Source of the DNA: Dastarcus helophoroides
Lineage: Eukaryota > Arthropoda > Insecta > Coleoptera > Bothrideridae
Assembly (NCBI GenBank): GCA_028583605.1
Contig: CM053327.1
Span: forward strand, 868,001-932,000
DNA length: 64,000 nt
Direction of reading: 5' to 3'
Under the pieces are notes generated by a model that worked only from the letters and a program-made list of their open reading frames with translations, was not told the DNA's origin and searched no databases. A program made the translations under genes and the position numbers. Below are positions 10,014-21,780 of this stretch, one piece after another; the stretch's first letter is position 1; each line of letters opens with the position of its first letter.

Positions 10014-10565
10014 CAGGCTTAAAAAGACTGCATCCTTTTCAATTCGAGCATCGATGAACGCTATGCTTCTGGTCAGCATTCCGACATTTGGGAATCCGTT
10101 TTGCAGACATTTTTCTTATATCCAAATCGACGTGAACTATATGATGAACGCTTTCATATGAAATACAGTGCCTTAGTTATTCGTTTTAGCCCAATTCTAC
10201 AGTCTGATAAAATCATTTCATGAATTGTTCCGATATTTTCGGGAACAGACACAGAAACTGGCCTTCTTGATCGCTCTTCATCTTCGATGGAAAATTTATT
10301 CCTTTCGAAGCAAGCAATCCAATTTTTCACAGTCGCATACAAGAACATTGATTGCCAAGGATATTAAGCATGTTTTTTAATTTTATTTAACATTTCTTCG
10401 GCCCAGTTTGGAAATATTTCGAAGAAATGTTAAATAAAATTAAAAGGCATAATATTTACGGTCAATAAGAGTTCACCATGAAGATATTAAGCATGTTTTC
10501 CTAAATCTGCAGATACTTGATGACGACTCGATACTCCAGTTTTTCGATTTCCACAATTTCGGTAC
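10014..10565 (-). pseudogene. Mariner transposase relic, upstream half
   Basis: Minus strand, the N-terminal part of a mariner transposase. Near 10530 is EIEKLEYRVVIKYL (paired-like DNA-binding start). At about 10340-10150 are YATVKNWIACFERNKFSIED, then RSRRP, the usual linker, and IHEMILSDCRIGLKRI (second helix-turn-helix). It then reads VHHIVHVDLDIRKMSAKRIP in the next frame and LSLVVT up to the hAT-element insertion. Internal stops, a frameshift and a small hairpin insertion (10360-10499) break it. Together with 7147-7407 it is one dead gene split by two later transposition events. Confidence 0.75.
10360..10499. mobile_element. Small hairpin insertion within the mariner
   Basis: A perfect 24-bp inverted repeat (10377-10400 and 10420-10443, TTAATTTTATTTAACATTTC...) with a 19-nt loop. 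It is flanked by 17-bp direct repeats GATATTAAGCATGTTTT at 10360-10376 and 10483-10499. The direct repeats lie within the mariner coding sequence, so the segment looks like an insertion or a templated repair event. Confidence 0.6.
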
Positions 10566-10599
10566 AGATCTTTTTTTTTTAAATTTTAGTGAACAAATC

Positions 10600-11880
10600 T
10601 TGCTTAACTTTTCGACGTGAAACTTCACATTGACAATTTTAATAAGTTATTGTTCGTTGCTACGGTGTCGCAATATTTTGTTTATTCGTGGAATCGATCT
10701 AGGGTAACAGACATCAATACACCCTCGTACTACTGCGAGTTGACTTCAATAGTTGGGTTTTGCATTGATAACTCACACGGTCAGTCAGTCGATCAGAATT
10801 TCTCTCTTTATCATAAAACTAGAAATATTATATTGAATTTGATATATTAATTTGACTAAAAAAATCATTGCATATTGTGTTACAGTAATGTATATATAGT
10901 AAGAATTTTTGCTTTGAACTTGTTACATGGTACTCTACTGCTGTGACAAACTTTTTCTAAAAAATGGATAAATTGAACCTGTATTGAATGGCTTAATTTA
11001 TCAAACCTCACAGATACTAACCGGCTGAAAAAATGATGTAAAGTCGTCTCCCCTTTATTTACATGGGATTTTCGCCATCGAAAATTCTGCATATCTCAGG
11101 CTCCCCAGAGGAAAGGTTTATTGACAGATCCATATTAGGCGACAGTAATGTAATATATTTCACCAAACGCTGACCGAATGGTAATAAAACATGGAGCTCA
11201 TTCGCACATCGCGTATTATTAATCCATGTCCCTCGCATATGTACAGCGAAGTCGGTCAGATAGCCCGGACTTATTTCCATTGTGTCCTGACCCGGAATAG
11301 CTCAGACCCAACGGTACACGGCGTTGGTTATTACGGAAGATAAGCGCCCGCATGAAAAATGTTTCATCCTATGATCTCTCTCATAAAGGATCTTGGGGAT
11401 AAAAACAACTGGACCTTAAATTGGATGGCATTATAAGGTTTACAGATAAGGCTGCATAAGGATTATAAGTGTTATGAGGAAATATATTGTTCGCACATTT
11501 CGCTAATCCTTCCACCATTCATCTCTTGCGTCAGTTTGTGCATTATTTAATATTTGCTACACACAGTTTATTATTCCTAATCAGAACACTCAAAGCTTTG
11601 CAGACATTACCTACTTATGTATATTCTTCACATACAATCCCATCTTGTTTTATTAGGATAATTATTAATTATACCATTTTTATCGCTTATTTCTGTTGTA
11701 GAAAACCCAACAATTGAGTAATAGAATAAACCAAGAATAACGAAATATTCAGTTATAAGCCTTATAAATTTTCATTTTTGAACTGTAAAGCTCAAATAGT
11801 TTAATTTCGACAATAATTTTTAAAACATACATTTCTAACATTCTACTTATCTAATCTAGTATGCCAGCGATACCGTGGCA
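10600..11880. other. Unassigned sequence with two open minus-strand frames
   Basis: No element recognised. Minus-strand frames at 11059-11280 (contains LHVLLPFGQRLVKYITLL) and 10880-11092 lie in sequence richer in GC than the surroundings. The first is open upstream only to a stop just before an in-frame ATG. Neither matches a family I know. They could be exon or transposon fragments. Confidence 0.25.
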
Positions 11881-11887
11881 AGATTCA

Positions 11888-11954
11888 AAATTCAAAATTT
11901 GAAATTCGAATTTCGAAATTCGAAGTTCGACACTCGAAATTCGAAATTCACGAC
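11888..11954. repeat. Simple repeat of TTCGAAA-type units
   Basis: About 65 bp made of alternating AAATTCGAA and TTCGAAATT runs, largely self-complementary. Confidence 0.6.
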
Positions 11955-12054
11955 TGTTTTTTTTCAATCGACGAAAATTATGAGACAAACTAGCTGGTAT
12001 GTCACATGACCTTACTTATTATTGCCATGGCCACTACTTTCTTTATCATGTTAA

Positions 12055-13490
12055 ATGAATCATTTGTGTTCGATATTTTTCCACAATTTCGATTTTTCTT
12101 GAAATTTTGACGGTTTTATTTTTTTTAGTTTTTTTTTTAATTTGACTTTTTATGGAGGTATAAATTTTTGATAATGCCATTTTTCTTAAAGGTTTAAAGT
12201 TTTTTCCAAATTTTGACTTTATTTAAAAATTTAGCCCTTTTCTGCATAATTCCAGCTTCTTGTCATTTGGGTCCTTTTAAAAATTACAACTGTTTTCAAA
12301 ATTCTTACGGTTTTCAAAATTTTGCCTTTTTTATTTTAATTCTTTACGAACATTACTACTTTTTTAAAAACTTTTTGTTTTCTAAATTTGGACCTTTCAA
12401 AATATCTTTTTTTTTAATTTGGTTTTTTTATTCTCTTTTTTTTTTTGAAAATATAGTTTTTTAAAAGCCTTTAAAAGTCTTTTATAAAAAATATCGATTT
12501 TTCAATCTCCAACTTTCTTAAAAAGGTCATCTTTTCCGAAAATTTAAATTATTTCGAAATTTATATCTTTTTTTATGAACATTTTGATTCCTATAAAATT
12601 TGTTTTTTGAATTCCAACTCTTTTAAAATTATGACTTTATGTGAAAGTTTTCATTTTTTTTTAAATTGCGACATTTTTTTAAGGTAGGTACCTTTTCTGC
12701 TATAATTTAGTTATTATTTTAATGTGTTCTCATTTTATAAAAACTTTAATTTCTCAAAAGGTCCAAATTTATTTTTCAAACTTTTTTGAAATCCTTTTCA
12801 AAAATTTTGAAATCTTATCAATATTTTACTTTTTAATTTCTTTCTCTCTTTAAATTTTCAAATATCCAAAACTTTAACCATTTTAAAATTTTACTCTTTT
12901 TTGAAAATTTGACTTTTTTAAAGGTTTTGGCTTTTCTTTAATATTTAGACTCCCAAAATTTTGGATTTTATTGAATATTTTAAAATTTCCTCAAATATCG
13001 ACATTTTTTAAAAATTTCGACTATTTTTGGAATTTTTTATTCTTTTTCAAAATTTTAACTTTTTAACAATTTCGAAAATTTTTTTTGAACAGTTTTCATT
13101 CCTTCAAATTAACGAATATTTTAAAAAACACAACTTTTTCAAAATGGTGACTTTTTTAACATTTTGACTTTTGTAAACATTTATTTTTTTATGTTAACTT
13201 CCCATGAAAATTTCGACTTTTGCAAAATTTTTGATTTTATTTTGAAAATTAAAATTTTAAACATCACCAATATTGTAGCCTTTTGAATATTTTAGAGATT
13301 TTTCGTAATTTACAACTCTTAAAATATTTAGTTAATTTGAAAATATTCACTTTAAAATTTCGTCTACTTTTCGAAATTTAAAATTGTTTTGAAAATTGGG
13401 AATTTTTTAAAACTTTGCTTTAGTTTTAAATTTTTATTTATTTTGGAGATAACTTTCTGCATTTTTAAAATTTCAACTGTTTAAAGAATC
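12055..13490 (+). repeat. Degenerate T-rich repeat tract
   Basis: Long block of the diffuse repeat, T-rich strand uppermost (TTTTGAAAATTTCGACTTTT-like units with variable spacing). The reading frame at 12213-12464 is a repeat artefact rich in Phe, Leu and Ile. The block resumes at about 14930-15150, so the foldback element at 13496-14887 has been inserted into it. Confidence 0.6.
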
Positions 13491-13495
13491 GGAGA

Positions 13496-14887
13496 CCATT
13501 ATAGATACAAGGAAGCTTAGATGGGCAAAGTAGTGCAGAATTTCATGCCTAACAATATTCCTCTGAGAAAGCAATTGAATTCCAATTCGTCTTGATTTTA
13601 TTAAAAAAAACTTAAAATCGCCATTTTTAATAATCAGCTGTAACTTGTTTATTTGAAGTCCGATCGAAAAAAATCAAAAACTGAAATTAATTGTTTTTTA
13701 GGACCTTTTTGTTGGTGTGTGCTTATTTTTTTCTAAATTAAACTGTTTCTGAGAAAATAATACAAACTGTGTTATTTCTTTTAGAAGTCATATTGGATTA
13801 TGCCATTCCTGAATTCAGCATATTTTAATGATTAATTTGATGTATGTCATGGCATACTTCAAATGAGGCAAAGTGGCTTAAATAAGGTAGTTTATTATTT
13901 AAAATAAAATAAATCATCCTAGGTTGTGCAATCGCTAGGGCTCTTAATAATAAAAAATACAGTGCCCGAAAAAGCAACAGTTATTATTAAAAAGTCAAAA
14001 ATATTCTAACAGAATGTATAATATGGAAATATTTATTAATACTTGTAATGTGCATGATTCCCTTTAAATTACGTAATTCTTAGAACATTCTAAGAATTTT
14101 ATCAGGAGGGACTTTCCCATCACTCATACCCAAGCGTGCGTTCTAGACTTCACTAGAAGTTAAGTACTCTGAGGCAGATAATGTGCATAAATATGAGAGT
14201 TATTTCTAATGTTAGTTTGTTAGATATTTCACGTTACACGAGCAAGTAATCAAGGTTAAACTTTTTTTTGTAAAAATTGTCGACAACATTTTTAGGACAT
14301 CCTTACGTTTTCATAGAATTAGGCCATTTAAAGGGGTGTATGCGATGTTACGATTAAACTAATAACTGTTTCAATATTGCACAGTTTGTTACAATATTTT
14401 TGGTTTTTCAATAATTATTGTTAAGGTAATTAGGTACTGTATTTTTATTATTAAAAGTTACGGCATTTTAAAAATAATACATTACCTTCATTTAATCTAC
14501 TTTGTCACATTTGAAGTATGACATGTGATGTATTAACTTAATTCAGAAAAATATGCTGCATTCGAAAATAATACCATAAATTTCAATATGTCGTCCATAA
14601 TAAATAAATCGAAGTTAACATAATTTTCTTAGAAACGGTTGAATTTAGAAAAAAATAACTGTACATTAATGAAAAGCCCTCAAAAAAACAACTAATAAAA
14701 GGTTTTGTATATTTTTAATTGGATTTTAAATAAACAAGTTACAGCTGATTTTTAAAAATGTCGATTTTTAGTTTTTTCTAAATAAAATCAAGACGAGTTG
14801 GAATTCAATTGTTTTCTCAACGGAATATTATTAGGTATTAAATTCTGCATCACCCTGCCCATTTAAGCTTCCTTGTATCTCTAATAG
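13496..14887. mobile_element. Foldback element with about 430-bp arms
   Basis: The left arm (13496-13925) and right arm (14455-14887) are inverted copies. Left AGATACAAGGAAGCTTA matches right TAAGCTTCCTTGTATCT; left ATTGAATTCCAATTCGTCTT matches right AGACGAGTTGGAATTCAAT; CAGCTGTAACTTGTTTATTT and ATACTTCAAATG also match across. The central 530 bp has no recognisable gene. It interrupts a T-rich repeat tract. Duplicated target bases could not be fixed (TTA on both sides is possible). Superfamily unknown. Confidence 0.75.
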
Positions 14888-15284
14888 GTTAAGAGATGCC
14901 TGTAGTGAAAATCAAATTTAATTCAACCTGTATATTTCAAAATCTTAACATTTTTTCACATTTTAAGTAGTTTTTAATATTCCGGCTCTGGTTTCAAAAT
15001 TGTTACTTCCTTTTAATATAGACTTTTTCATATTTTTAACTTTTCTTAAAACTGCACATTTTTTTTTGAAAATGTTGACTTCAAATTTTAGATCTGTTTA
15101 ATATGGAGGTTTTTTTTCGAAAATGGTAAGTATTTTTTTAAATCTTGGATGTGTATTTCAAGGAATACTTAAGTGCTTATCTTCCTTAGACGGACACCGA
15201 ATTAATTATCTGAGCGTTGTTACTCCTACAAAGAAAAAAAAATTGATTTAAAGGTAAACAGCACTTCTTTAAAACATTTCCAGC

Positions 15285-15345
15285 ACAATATCTTGATTTC
15301 CCTTTGAGATTCACAAAAATTTATAGAAATCAAGATATTTGTATT
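15285..15345. repeat. Short hairpin
   Basis: ATATCTTGATTTC and its complement GAAATCAAGATAT flank about 30 nt. Possibly the remnant of a MITE. Confidence 0.4.
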
Positions 15346-15419
15346 TAATGATTATTTATTATTTCTTTTCAACATATTTCGCATTGTTCGCAATGTAAAA
15401 TAATTTTTTCTCCCTTCTC

Positions 15420-15660
15420 AGATGAAATGTTTCCAAGTCGTCGGATTGGTAGACGGGGTACAATTGAATCGCCACCAAGATCCCCCTTAACGGCCCTGGA
15501 TTATTTTCTTTGGGGATACTTGAAAGAAAGCAGTCTACCAGGACGGACCAGAGAGAATTTATAGGGAAAGATTAGGGCGGAGATGCATAATTTACAAGCT
15601 CAAGTCATTCGGAATGCTATGGACAGCTTTTATTATTGTCTTGAAGATGTCAAATAGTAA
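15420..15660 (+). pseudogene. DD41D mariner transposase C-terminal relic
   Basis: Translating from about 15428 gives FPSRRIGRRGTIESPPRSPL, then LDYFLWGYLKESSLPGRT, then MHNLQAQVIRNAMDSFYY ending at a stop after EDVK. The order and spacing match the C-terminal third of the DD41D transposases at 50580-51613 and 57873-58830 (FPGRWI-RGP...PRS-DLTP-DFFLWGY). The last catalytic aspartate is retained in ALDYFLWG. Nothing upstream of the second catalytic residue remains. No terminal repeats were found, and one internal stop is present. Confidence 0.75.
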
Positions 15661-15789
15661 ATGGAGGACATCTTCACCATAAGCGGTATTGAAATTATTT
15701 TCGTAAATAGTCTAGTTGTTTCAATTTCTAAATAAAGAAAAACTTGTTATTGACGACATAAATTTGTTTATTTGGTATGACTGGATTCG

Positions 15790-16740
15790 GTTTTCTTTAA
15801 GCTTTTCAACAAGCCTCCCCACGCCTTATGTTTTCATTTGAGAAAAAAAGTAGCGGTGGCTGGACGTTAGGGAGTTGTAGAAAAATTTATTATTATTTAA
15901 CCGAAAGATGGGAAAAGATTAAGATCCGTTAAGCGTGCTCCGGCGTTTTAAAGAAAATTAACTCATTCAAAAGATATGAATTTTATTCCGGACTTCTGGC
16001 CTATTCCTGTATATCTAAGGCATACAAGGTATACATGTATGAACTACTATAGCTTATAAAATTTCGAGATTACATCTTAGTTTATCCCGATTTCGAATTC
16101 GATTTATGTCACTTATGCAAAACTAGATAGCCAACTTATGACAGATAGTCATAAATACTATTGCAGGACCTTGCGTTATCTGCGACAGAAGGATGAATTT
16201 ATTGGCGGCGTAAATAACTAGATTATCGAAGTAATAGTATGTCAGTTTCAAACAGGCTAGACATTGGAACAACTCTGATACAAGATCGTGGCCCTTTTCC
16301 ATATTTCATGTCCTTCACTGAGTTTGAAATTCAATTATACGTAACCAGGGGCCCATCTTGTATCAGAAGCTTCGCATGATTACACTCCGGTGTGAAACGG
16401 AATTTATTCACGCTTTGTTGTTTTCAACACTGACAGCGCTTATTTGACACATGCGACAAGTAATTTACAGTTTTAGATACTGTGTGCCTTCATATTTTTA
16501 ATTTAGTTAGAAAAGAAGGAACGTTAATTTTTTCAATATGTTTTCTAATTATTTTGAAATTGGAAGAAGCATATATTAAGTCGAAATATTTAAAACAAAA
16601 AATAGTAAATAACACTGAATACAAATGTAATGTGTAGTTTCCAGTAGCATGATGTCATAAACAAAGAATTAATCAACAAACGCGACACGTTTCTCAATTT
16701 AGAGAAACGGTGGCGATGGCGTAGACATAAAATAATAAAT
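15790..16740. other. Unassigned sequence with small inverted repeats
   Basis: No gene recognised. A hairpin pairs CTGATACAAGAT (16275-16286) with ATCTTGTATCAG (16355-16366), extended by GGCCC/GGGCC. A shorter one pairs CGTTTCTC with GAGAAACG near 16690-16711. Confidence 0.4.
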
Positions 16741-16752
16741 CAAGCGACTCAC

Positions 16753-16827
16753 CTTGGTGTCTGGGCTGCATACTTTTATTCCTGCCAATGAAATCACCAA
16801 CAAAACAGTCCTCTTTCTGGAACTATC
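16753..16827 (-). CDS. Candidate 75-nt internal exon of a host gene
   Basis: The minus strand shows a strong acceptor (TTTTAATTTACAG before G) and a near-consensus donor (CCAAG followed by GTGAGTC) enclosing exactly 25 codons without a stop. The peptide contains RKRTVLLVISLAGIKVCSPD. The pattern of a basic stretch, alternating hydrophobics and GIKV fits a beta-strand pair of a PTB/PID phosphotyrosine-interaction domain, where a hydrophobic strand followed by G-x-K/R-hydrophobic is typical. That is inference from a short peptide; the specific gene is not identified. No flanking exon of the same gene is seen, so the gene would have introns longer than 16 kb on one side and 47 kb on the other. 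A chance open segment with good splice signals cannot be excluded. Confidence 0.45.
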
Positions 16828-16888
16828 CTGTAAATTAAAAGACGTACTTTAGTTGAGCATATATTATGTTAACAATTTTCGTTCGGTT

Positions 16889-16896
16889 ATATGAAC
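16889..16896. repeat. Possible target duplication ATATGAAC
   Basis: Seven of eight bases match ATATGGAC at 26902-26909. Together they frame the 10-kb hAT-like interval. Confidence 0.45.
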
Positions 16897-17333
16897 CAGG
16901 GCTTGGAACCACACTTTTAATCGTTCCGGTATTCGGTTTTTGTTCCGGAAAAAAAATCATGTCGGTTCCATTCCGGTTTTCCTTTCCACCAAAATAGCGA
17001 TTTTTCCGGTTTTCGGTCCAGCTCCGGGTGACTTTTTCATTATAAGTTTCTATTTGAATTAAAAATTGATTTTCTAACATAATATAGGAAATGTTCTCTC
17101 CTTTTTAACATTGGAAATGTTTATGTTGAGATATGGGGTGAAGTTTCGGGTTTTCGTTCAAGCTTGAGAGAACAAGGTGTCGGTCGGTCGGACATACTCG
17201 AATCGCCAGTCGAGCGCTCTCGGCGTCGAGAAGCCGGAATAAAAACTATGGGAGAATGTTAAGTTCACAGTTCACCGCAGAGCACCATATTCGTTTAATC
17301 TAGTGACGTTTCATTGGATAAGGCTATCAGCTA

Positions 17334-17560
17334 TGGATATTAAGAGTATGAAAAATAGCGAAAAGTGCAAGACATATTGAGAGCGTAAAAAACGTTTACG
17401 AGAGATTGAAAATAGAGAATCTAGTGAGTTAAGTACGAAAACATCGCTAACAAAAACTGAACACAGTAGGCGGTATCGTGAGCATGTAAATATGCGCAAA
17501 CTTAAAGGTTCTGAAGTTTACACGGGCTACCCAAGTCAGCGGCCCTTAACTGAGGGGTTA
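17334..17560 (+). pseudogene. Degenerate basic ORF with two YRE repeats
   Basis: Plus frame beginning MDIKSMKNSEKCKTY, one stop (TGA where CGA would give arginine), then ERKKRLREIENRESS, then EHSRRYREHVNMRKL, ending after GYPSQRPLTEGL. Two similar basic heptads (Y-stop/R-E-x-K-K-R and RRYREHVNMR) suggest an internally repeated, charged N-terminal domain of the sort found in proteins encoded by insect DNA transposons. It lies about 440 bp inside the left end of the hAT-like interval and may be that element's own gene remnant. Function unknown. Confidence 0.35.
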
Positions 17561-17929
17561 TAATTCCATTATTATGCTGTAAACTCTTACCCTAAATCCA
17601 ATTCACGTACTGTCTTGAAAACCTTGTAGTACTCAGTAAACGAATGTGGTAAAATATCTGCATTTATAATTTTTAGGGCTCAAATAAATGTATATTACAA
17701 TGAAGTTGACAAATTTTTGCTTGTAGATTAAATATATTTTAATATTTCATTGTTTTCGATTTGTACTAAAATATTTCTTTCAAGAGCCATAAGCATAGGT
17801 GCCTTAATATTATTTTGATTTAAATTATTTCGTAGTCTATTTGGTTATACGAGTATATTTCAATTTAAAAAATAATCTTTCAGAAGAAACTTGGCTAATG
17901 GAAACTGTAAATTTAGAAAAGATAAACAT

Positions 17930-18960
17930 TGCAGAAATAATCTTAAAAATAGAAAAAAGTCGAAAGAAAAATATTTGAATATTCAAGTTTTCACTCGAAA
18001 TCTCAAGTCGAATACTTCGATATTAAGGTCGAAAATAAAAAAAAATAGCTAAATAAGGCCAAAATTTTGAATTCAGAAAAGTTGCGAGAAAAACAGTTAA
18101 AAAAATAGACAATTTTAGAAAAATATTCCAGGATTTCAAAAAATTCATAATGTTCTAAAATTTTAAAACATGTCAACATTTTGAGGTTAAAGATAAAATT
18201 TTGCAACTAAATCAAAATCATTTAAAATAAAATTAAAATATTTCATTTAAAGTCAAGATTTTAAATAAATGACTTGTGTTCTTAAAAAGAGTCTAGATTA
18301 AATTTAAAACCTTAAAAATAAAAAATTAGAGCTTTAACACTGGTTGAAACTTTTATTGGTGTTGGAAATAAAAGTACAAAGTAAAGTTTGAATTTTGGGA
18401 TTTTAAAATTTGAGGAAACCCACCACTCATAATTCAATGACAAAGGGGATCTTAAATTTCGAAAAAAAAGTTTACATTACAAAATTTCGATACAAAATCT
18501 TGAGTTTTCGAGTTGATATATTTATAATTTTAAGAATTTTTTAGGCTGTCACAATTTCGAAAATAAGTCAAAATCTTTAGAAATATTTAGAATTTATTAT
18601 TTAACATGAAAATTTTAAACAAAACGTAAATATTTATTGACAGTTTAAGAAAAATAAATGACATTTTGCAAGGTTGAGGAATTTTGTGAAAAAGTCATAA
18701 TTTCAAGAAAATACTCTATATTTATTTTTTTAATGCAATATCTTGGGTTGGACTCGCAAGACTGATGTTCAAATTTTGAATCCGTTTGAAATCCGAAGTT
18801 TTAAGAAAAAAACACAAGAATTGCAAGTTTAAAGTAAAAATTTAAAAAATTGGAAATTGTGGAAGAAATTATTAAATTTCGGAAAAGCCCAAAATTTGTG
18901 TTTATAATTATTTTGAAAGCATAAGCGCATAATTTTGTAAAGAAGATAAAAATAAGAGTA
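17930..18960 (-). repeat. Degenerate A-rich repeat tract
   Basis: Diffuse repeat with the A-rich strand uppermost. The minus frame at 18003-18206 is a repeat artefact. From 18970 to 21000 I see no recognisable gene. A plus frame at 20153-20335 with CNVTFQKGKK is weakly reminiscent of a BED-type zinc finger, but only one cysteine of the pair is present. Confidence 0.5.
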
Positions 18961-21569
18961 AAATAGATTTCTAGACGATTTTCTTTAGGTTAGAAAATTT
19001 TAACCTCTGTGGATAAATAAGACGTCAAAATGACCCTTGACGGATCAACCAAAATAGTCAATAAGTAATCGAATGCCGGGTTCACTACGTTCTCTTTTAA
19101 AAAACTTACAGCACACTTGATGACTTTTTCATTTGAACATCCGATAAAATTTTAACTGACATAAATTGAAATTTACTAATTCAATCAGACTTACTCTGTC
19201 ATTATTAAACGGCTCGAGATAATTATATACCATATCTGTTGCTAATTTAAAGCCCTCATCGCTTCCCATTTTTGTTTTTAGATCCATTTAAGTGGTTAGT
19301 TCATTACGACAAGCGTATTTTTGATATTAAGAAATTTCATTATCTTTGCGATTCTGTGGAAGGAGATTCAAGTGACGTTATTGAATCATTGTCATTATCA
19401 CTTAATTATTATTATTAATTAATTATGCAATAGAGTTGCTGCAAGACCGCTTTAAAATAAAAGAACAGGACACAACTTTTCTAAACTTTTTTTAATTTAG
19501 AAGAACCACACAACCCGCTCTAAGACAACTAATTAACTGTAATAAAGGTTTTCGAGCTTTCGGCAAAAAAGGGAATTACTTTTATTTATTATTCCCATAA
19601 GAGCAGAAAAATTAAATGATCATGCAAAGCGAAAATGTCAATCAGTACAACCATTACAGCTCTAGTTTTAATTAGAAATAGGTGCAGTAACTTTAAACAA
19701 TGTCCAGCATTGTTAAATCCAGGGTGTCAAGCGAACATCATTACTTCAGCATTAGTTAAAAAATTGTAGTTTTCTTTAAAAGATTTTGAAGTAATGTAAC
19801 GTATGAATCAAATCACATCTAAACGAATTCATGTGTGATCTGGAATATGATAAACAAAATCACAGAACCAACCTCAATTTTTAAGATTGATAAATTTGCC
19901 ATTCAACTGCCCTCTAATGTTTTTTTCGATGATCCTGATTTCAATGCGAAATAATCTAAATAAGATTTATTAACTGAAACAAGTTTATTTTGGAAGTAAT
20001 TAAAAATTCCATTGAAATCAGAAAAAAATAACTTCATTTTTAAGAAACCAAATTGGGTTGAATGCAGCTGGTCATTTAAAAGTCCATTCAAAGAAACAAA
20101 AATATGACATGCAATTCAAAGACCATAAATTCTTGTCAGGAAGAACAATTACATGACCGGAGCAATAAATGTTAGGATCAAGAGGAAACTGAAAACAAAA
20201 TACTTTTATCCCAAGAAAAAAAGGCCAGGAATAACACTTTCAAGACAATTACTACTTACGAGCACCCTGTGGTCTCTTCATTGTAACGTTACCTTTCAAA
20301 AAGGAAAGAAGGCACATTCAGTGTCAATAAAATGATTCTTAAACTTATATCTAAGAACCACTTGTCCGAATGACAAATTTCTGAAATGTACTACTTATCC
20401 AACCAGGGGGTTCAAACAAACTGTGAAGGGCCATAAAATTTATGTGGTGTAAGACATATCTGCAAACACTTTCAACACAGTCAGCCTTAACGACATTTTA
20501 ATCAGTTATAAAAAAAATATAAACTAAACGTAATACGTATTATTGTAAATCAATACATATTTTATGTAATTATTATTATTTACTACTTTGAAGATACAAA
20601 GATAATTGTCGTGGCGAATTTCAAGGGGTGTCGGATAACACAAGGGTCGACGTCACTAAGATTCTAGCCTTAATAATCTAAATAAATAAAGGTTTCATAT
20701 TTCAACACGATCGGTAAAGAGGTTATGAAATTATTAATTAAATTATTTTTTATAACAACTTTGAAAATCTGCGATTCGAAAAGTAAACATTTTTTATTAT
20801 TATTTTTTTTCGTAATTCGTATTTATTTATCATTCCGAATCAACTGCCAAGCGTTGTCTTTGAAATTTGTAAATACCCTGTATAACCTTGTATGTTAAAT
20901 AAAGTGTTAATTATGTTTCTATTTGGTGTTATCATTTCCAATGTCTCCGTTGGTTGCAAGGATTGCGAAATCTGTGAATTTTTTCTTTAATATTACAACA
21001 CATATCCGCTCTGATATTAATTAAAGTTTGGCGAAAATATTTCTCGATTTTCGAGTTTAAAAATTTAAAGCTAAAATTCGAAATTTTAGGTTCACTTTGA
21101 GTTCAAGTTTCAAGAAAACTCCTACCTTTATAAAAAAATAAATCTGAATAACCGGGCTTAAAAATTGAAACTTTGAATTTTCACAAAAATCTTATATTAT
21201 TTACCGTAGATTTGAAAACTTCTAGAATATGCGAAATTTGGCAATTAAATTCAAAAATTTGAAAGACATTTTTTTCATAATTTTGGATTTCTAAGTTTTG
21301 GCTTTGACTTGTTTATTCTAAAGAATTTGATTTTTACTCTTTCAAGTTGGTTGGAGTAACAAGACCAGATCAAAAAAATGCAAATTTTAAGATTTTTCAG
21401 AATTTAATCAAAATTTCGAAAAAAACTGCAAATTTATTTAAAAGAAGAGTTTTCAAAATTTCTGTCTTGATTTAGAAATATTGATCTCAAACCCAAATTT
21501 TTAATTGTCATCTGGAAATTTTGCTGAAAACTTCAAAATGTGCAGAAAAAGTAACATTTTTTAAAAATT

Positions 21570-21780
21570 GTTTTTTTTTTTCGGTGGAACGGACATACTT
21601 GGTTATCTTCAAAAATTGAAATACAAAAATTGTCCCCTGAAACCAAGAAAGATTAAAAACACAATAAAGGTTACTCTAACGCGTTGTTTGGACAACCTAG
21701 ATATCATCTTTAGAGAGATACTACAACGGATAATTTTTATATTTCAATTTTCAAAAAGTGTTTGTTACTGAATTTAGCTA
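21570..21780 (-). mobile_element. PLE end fragment with a decayed hammerhead
   Basis: Matches the end sequences at 61210-61400 and 62215-62360 (shared GTCCCCTGAAACCAAGAAA and CTTGGTTATCTTCAA). It contains the hammerhead region 21674-21719 on the minus strand, with core CTAAAGA (consensus CTGANGA), CAAA instead of GAAA and an intact four-pair stem I (CTCT/AGAG). The core is inactivated. Confidence 0.65.

Noticed and set aside
11285..11320. TAGCTCAG resembling a tRNA A box
   Set aside because: No B box or cloverleaf follows at the right distance.
16835..17080. 81-codon minus frame
   Set aside because: It runs across the candidate intron and the hAT-like CCGGTTTT repeats; its composition reflects the repeat.
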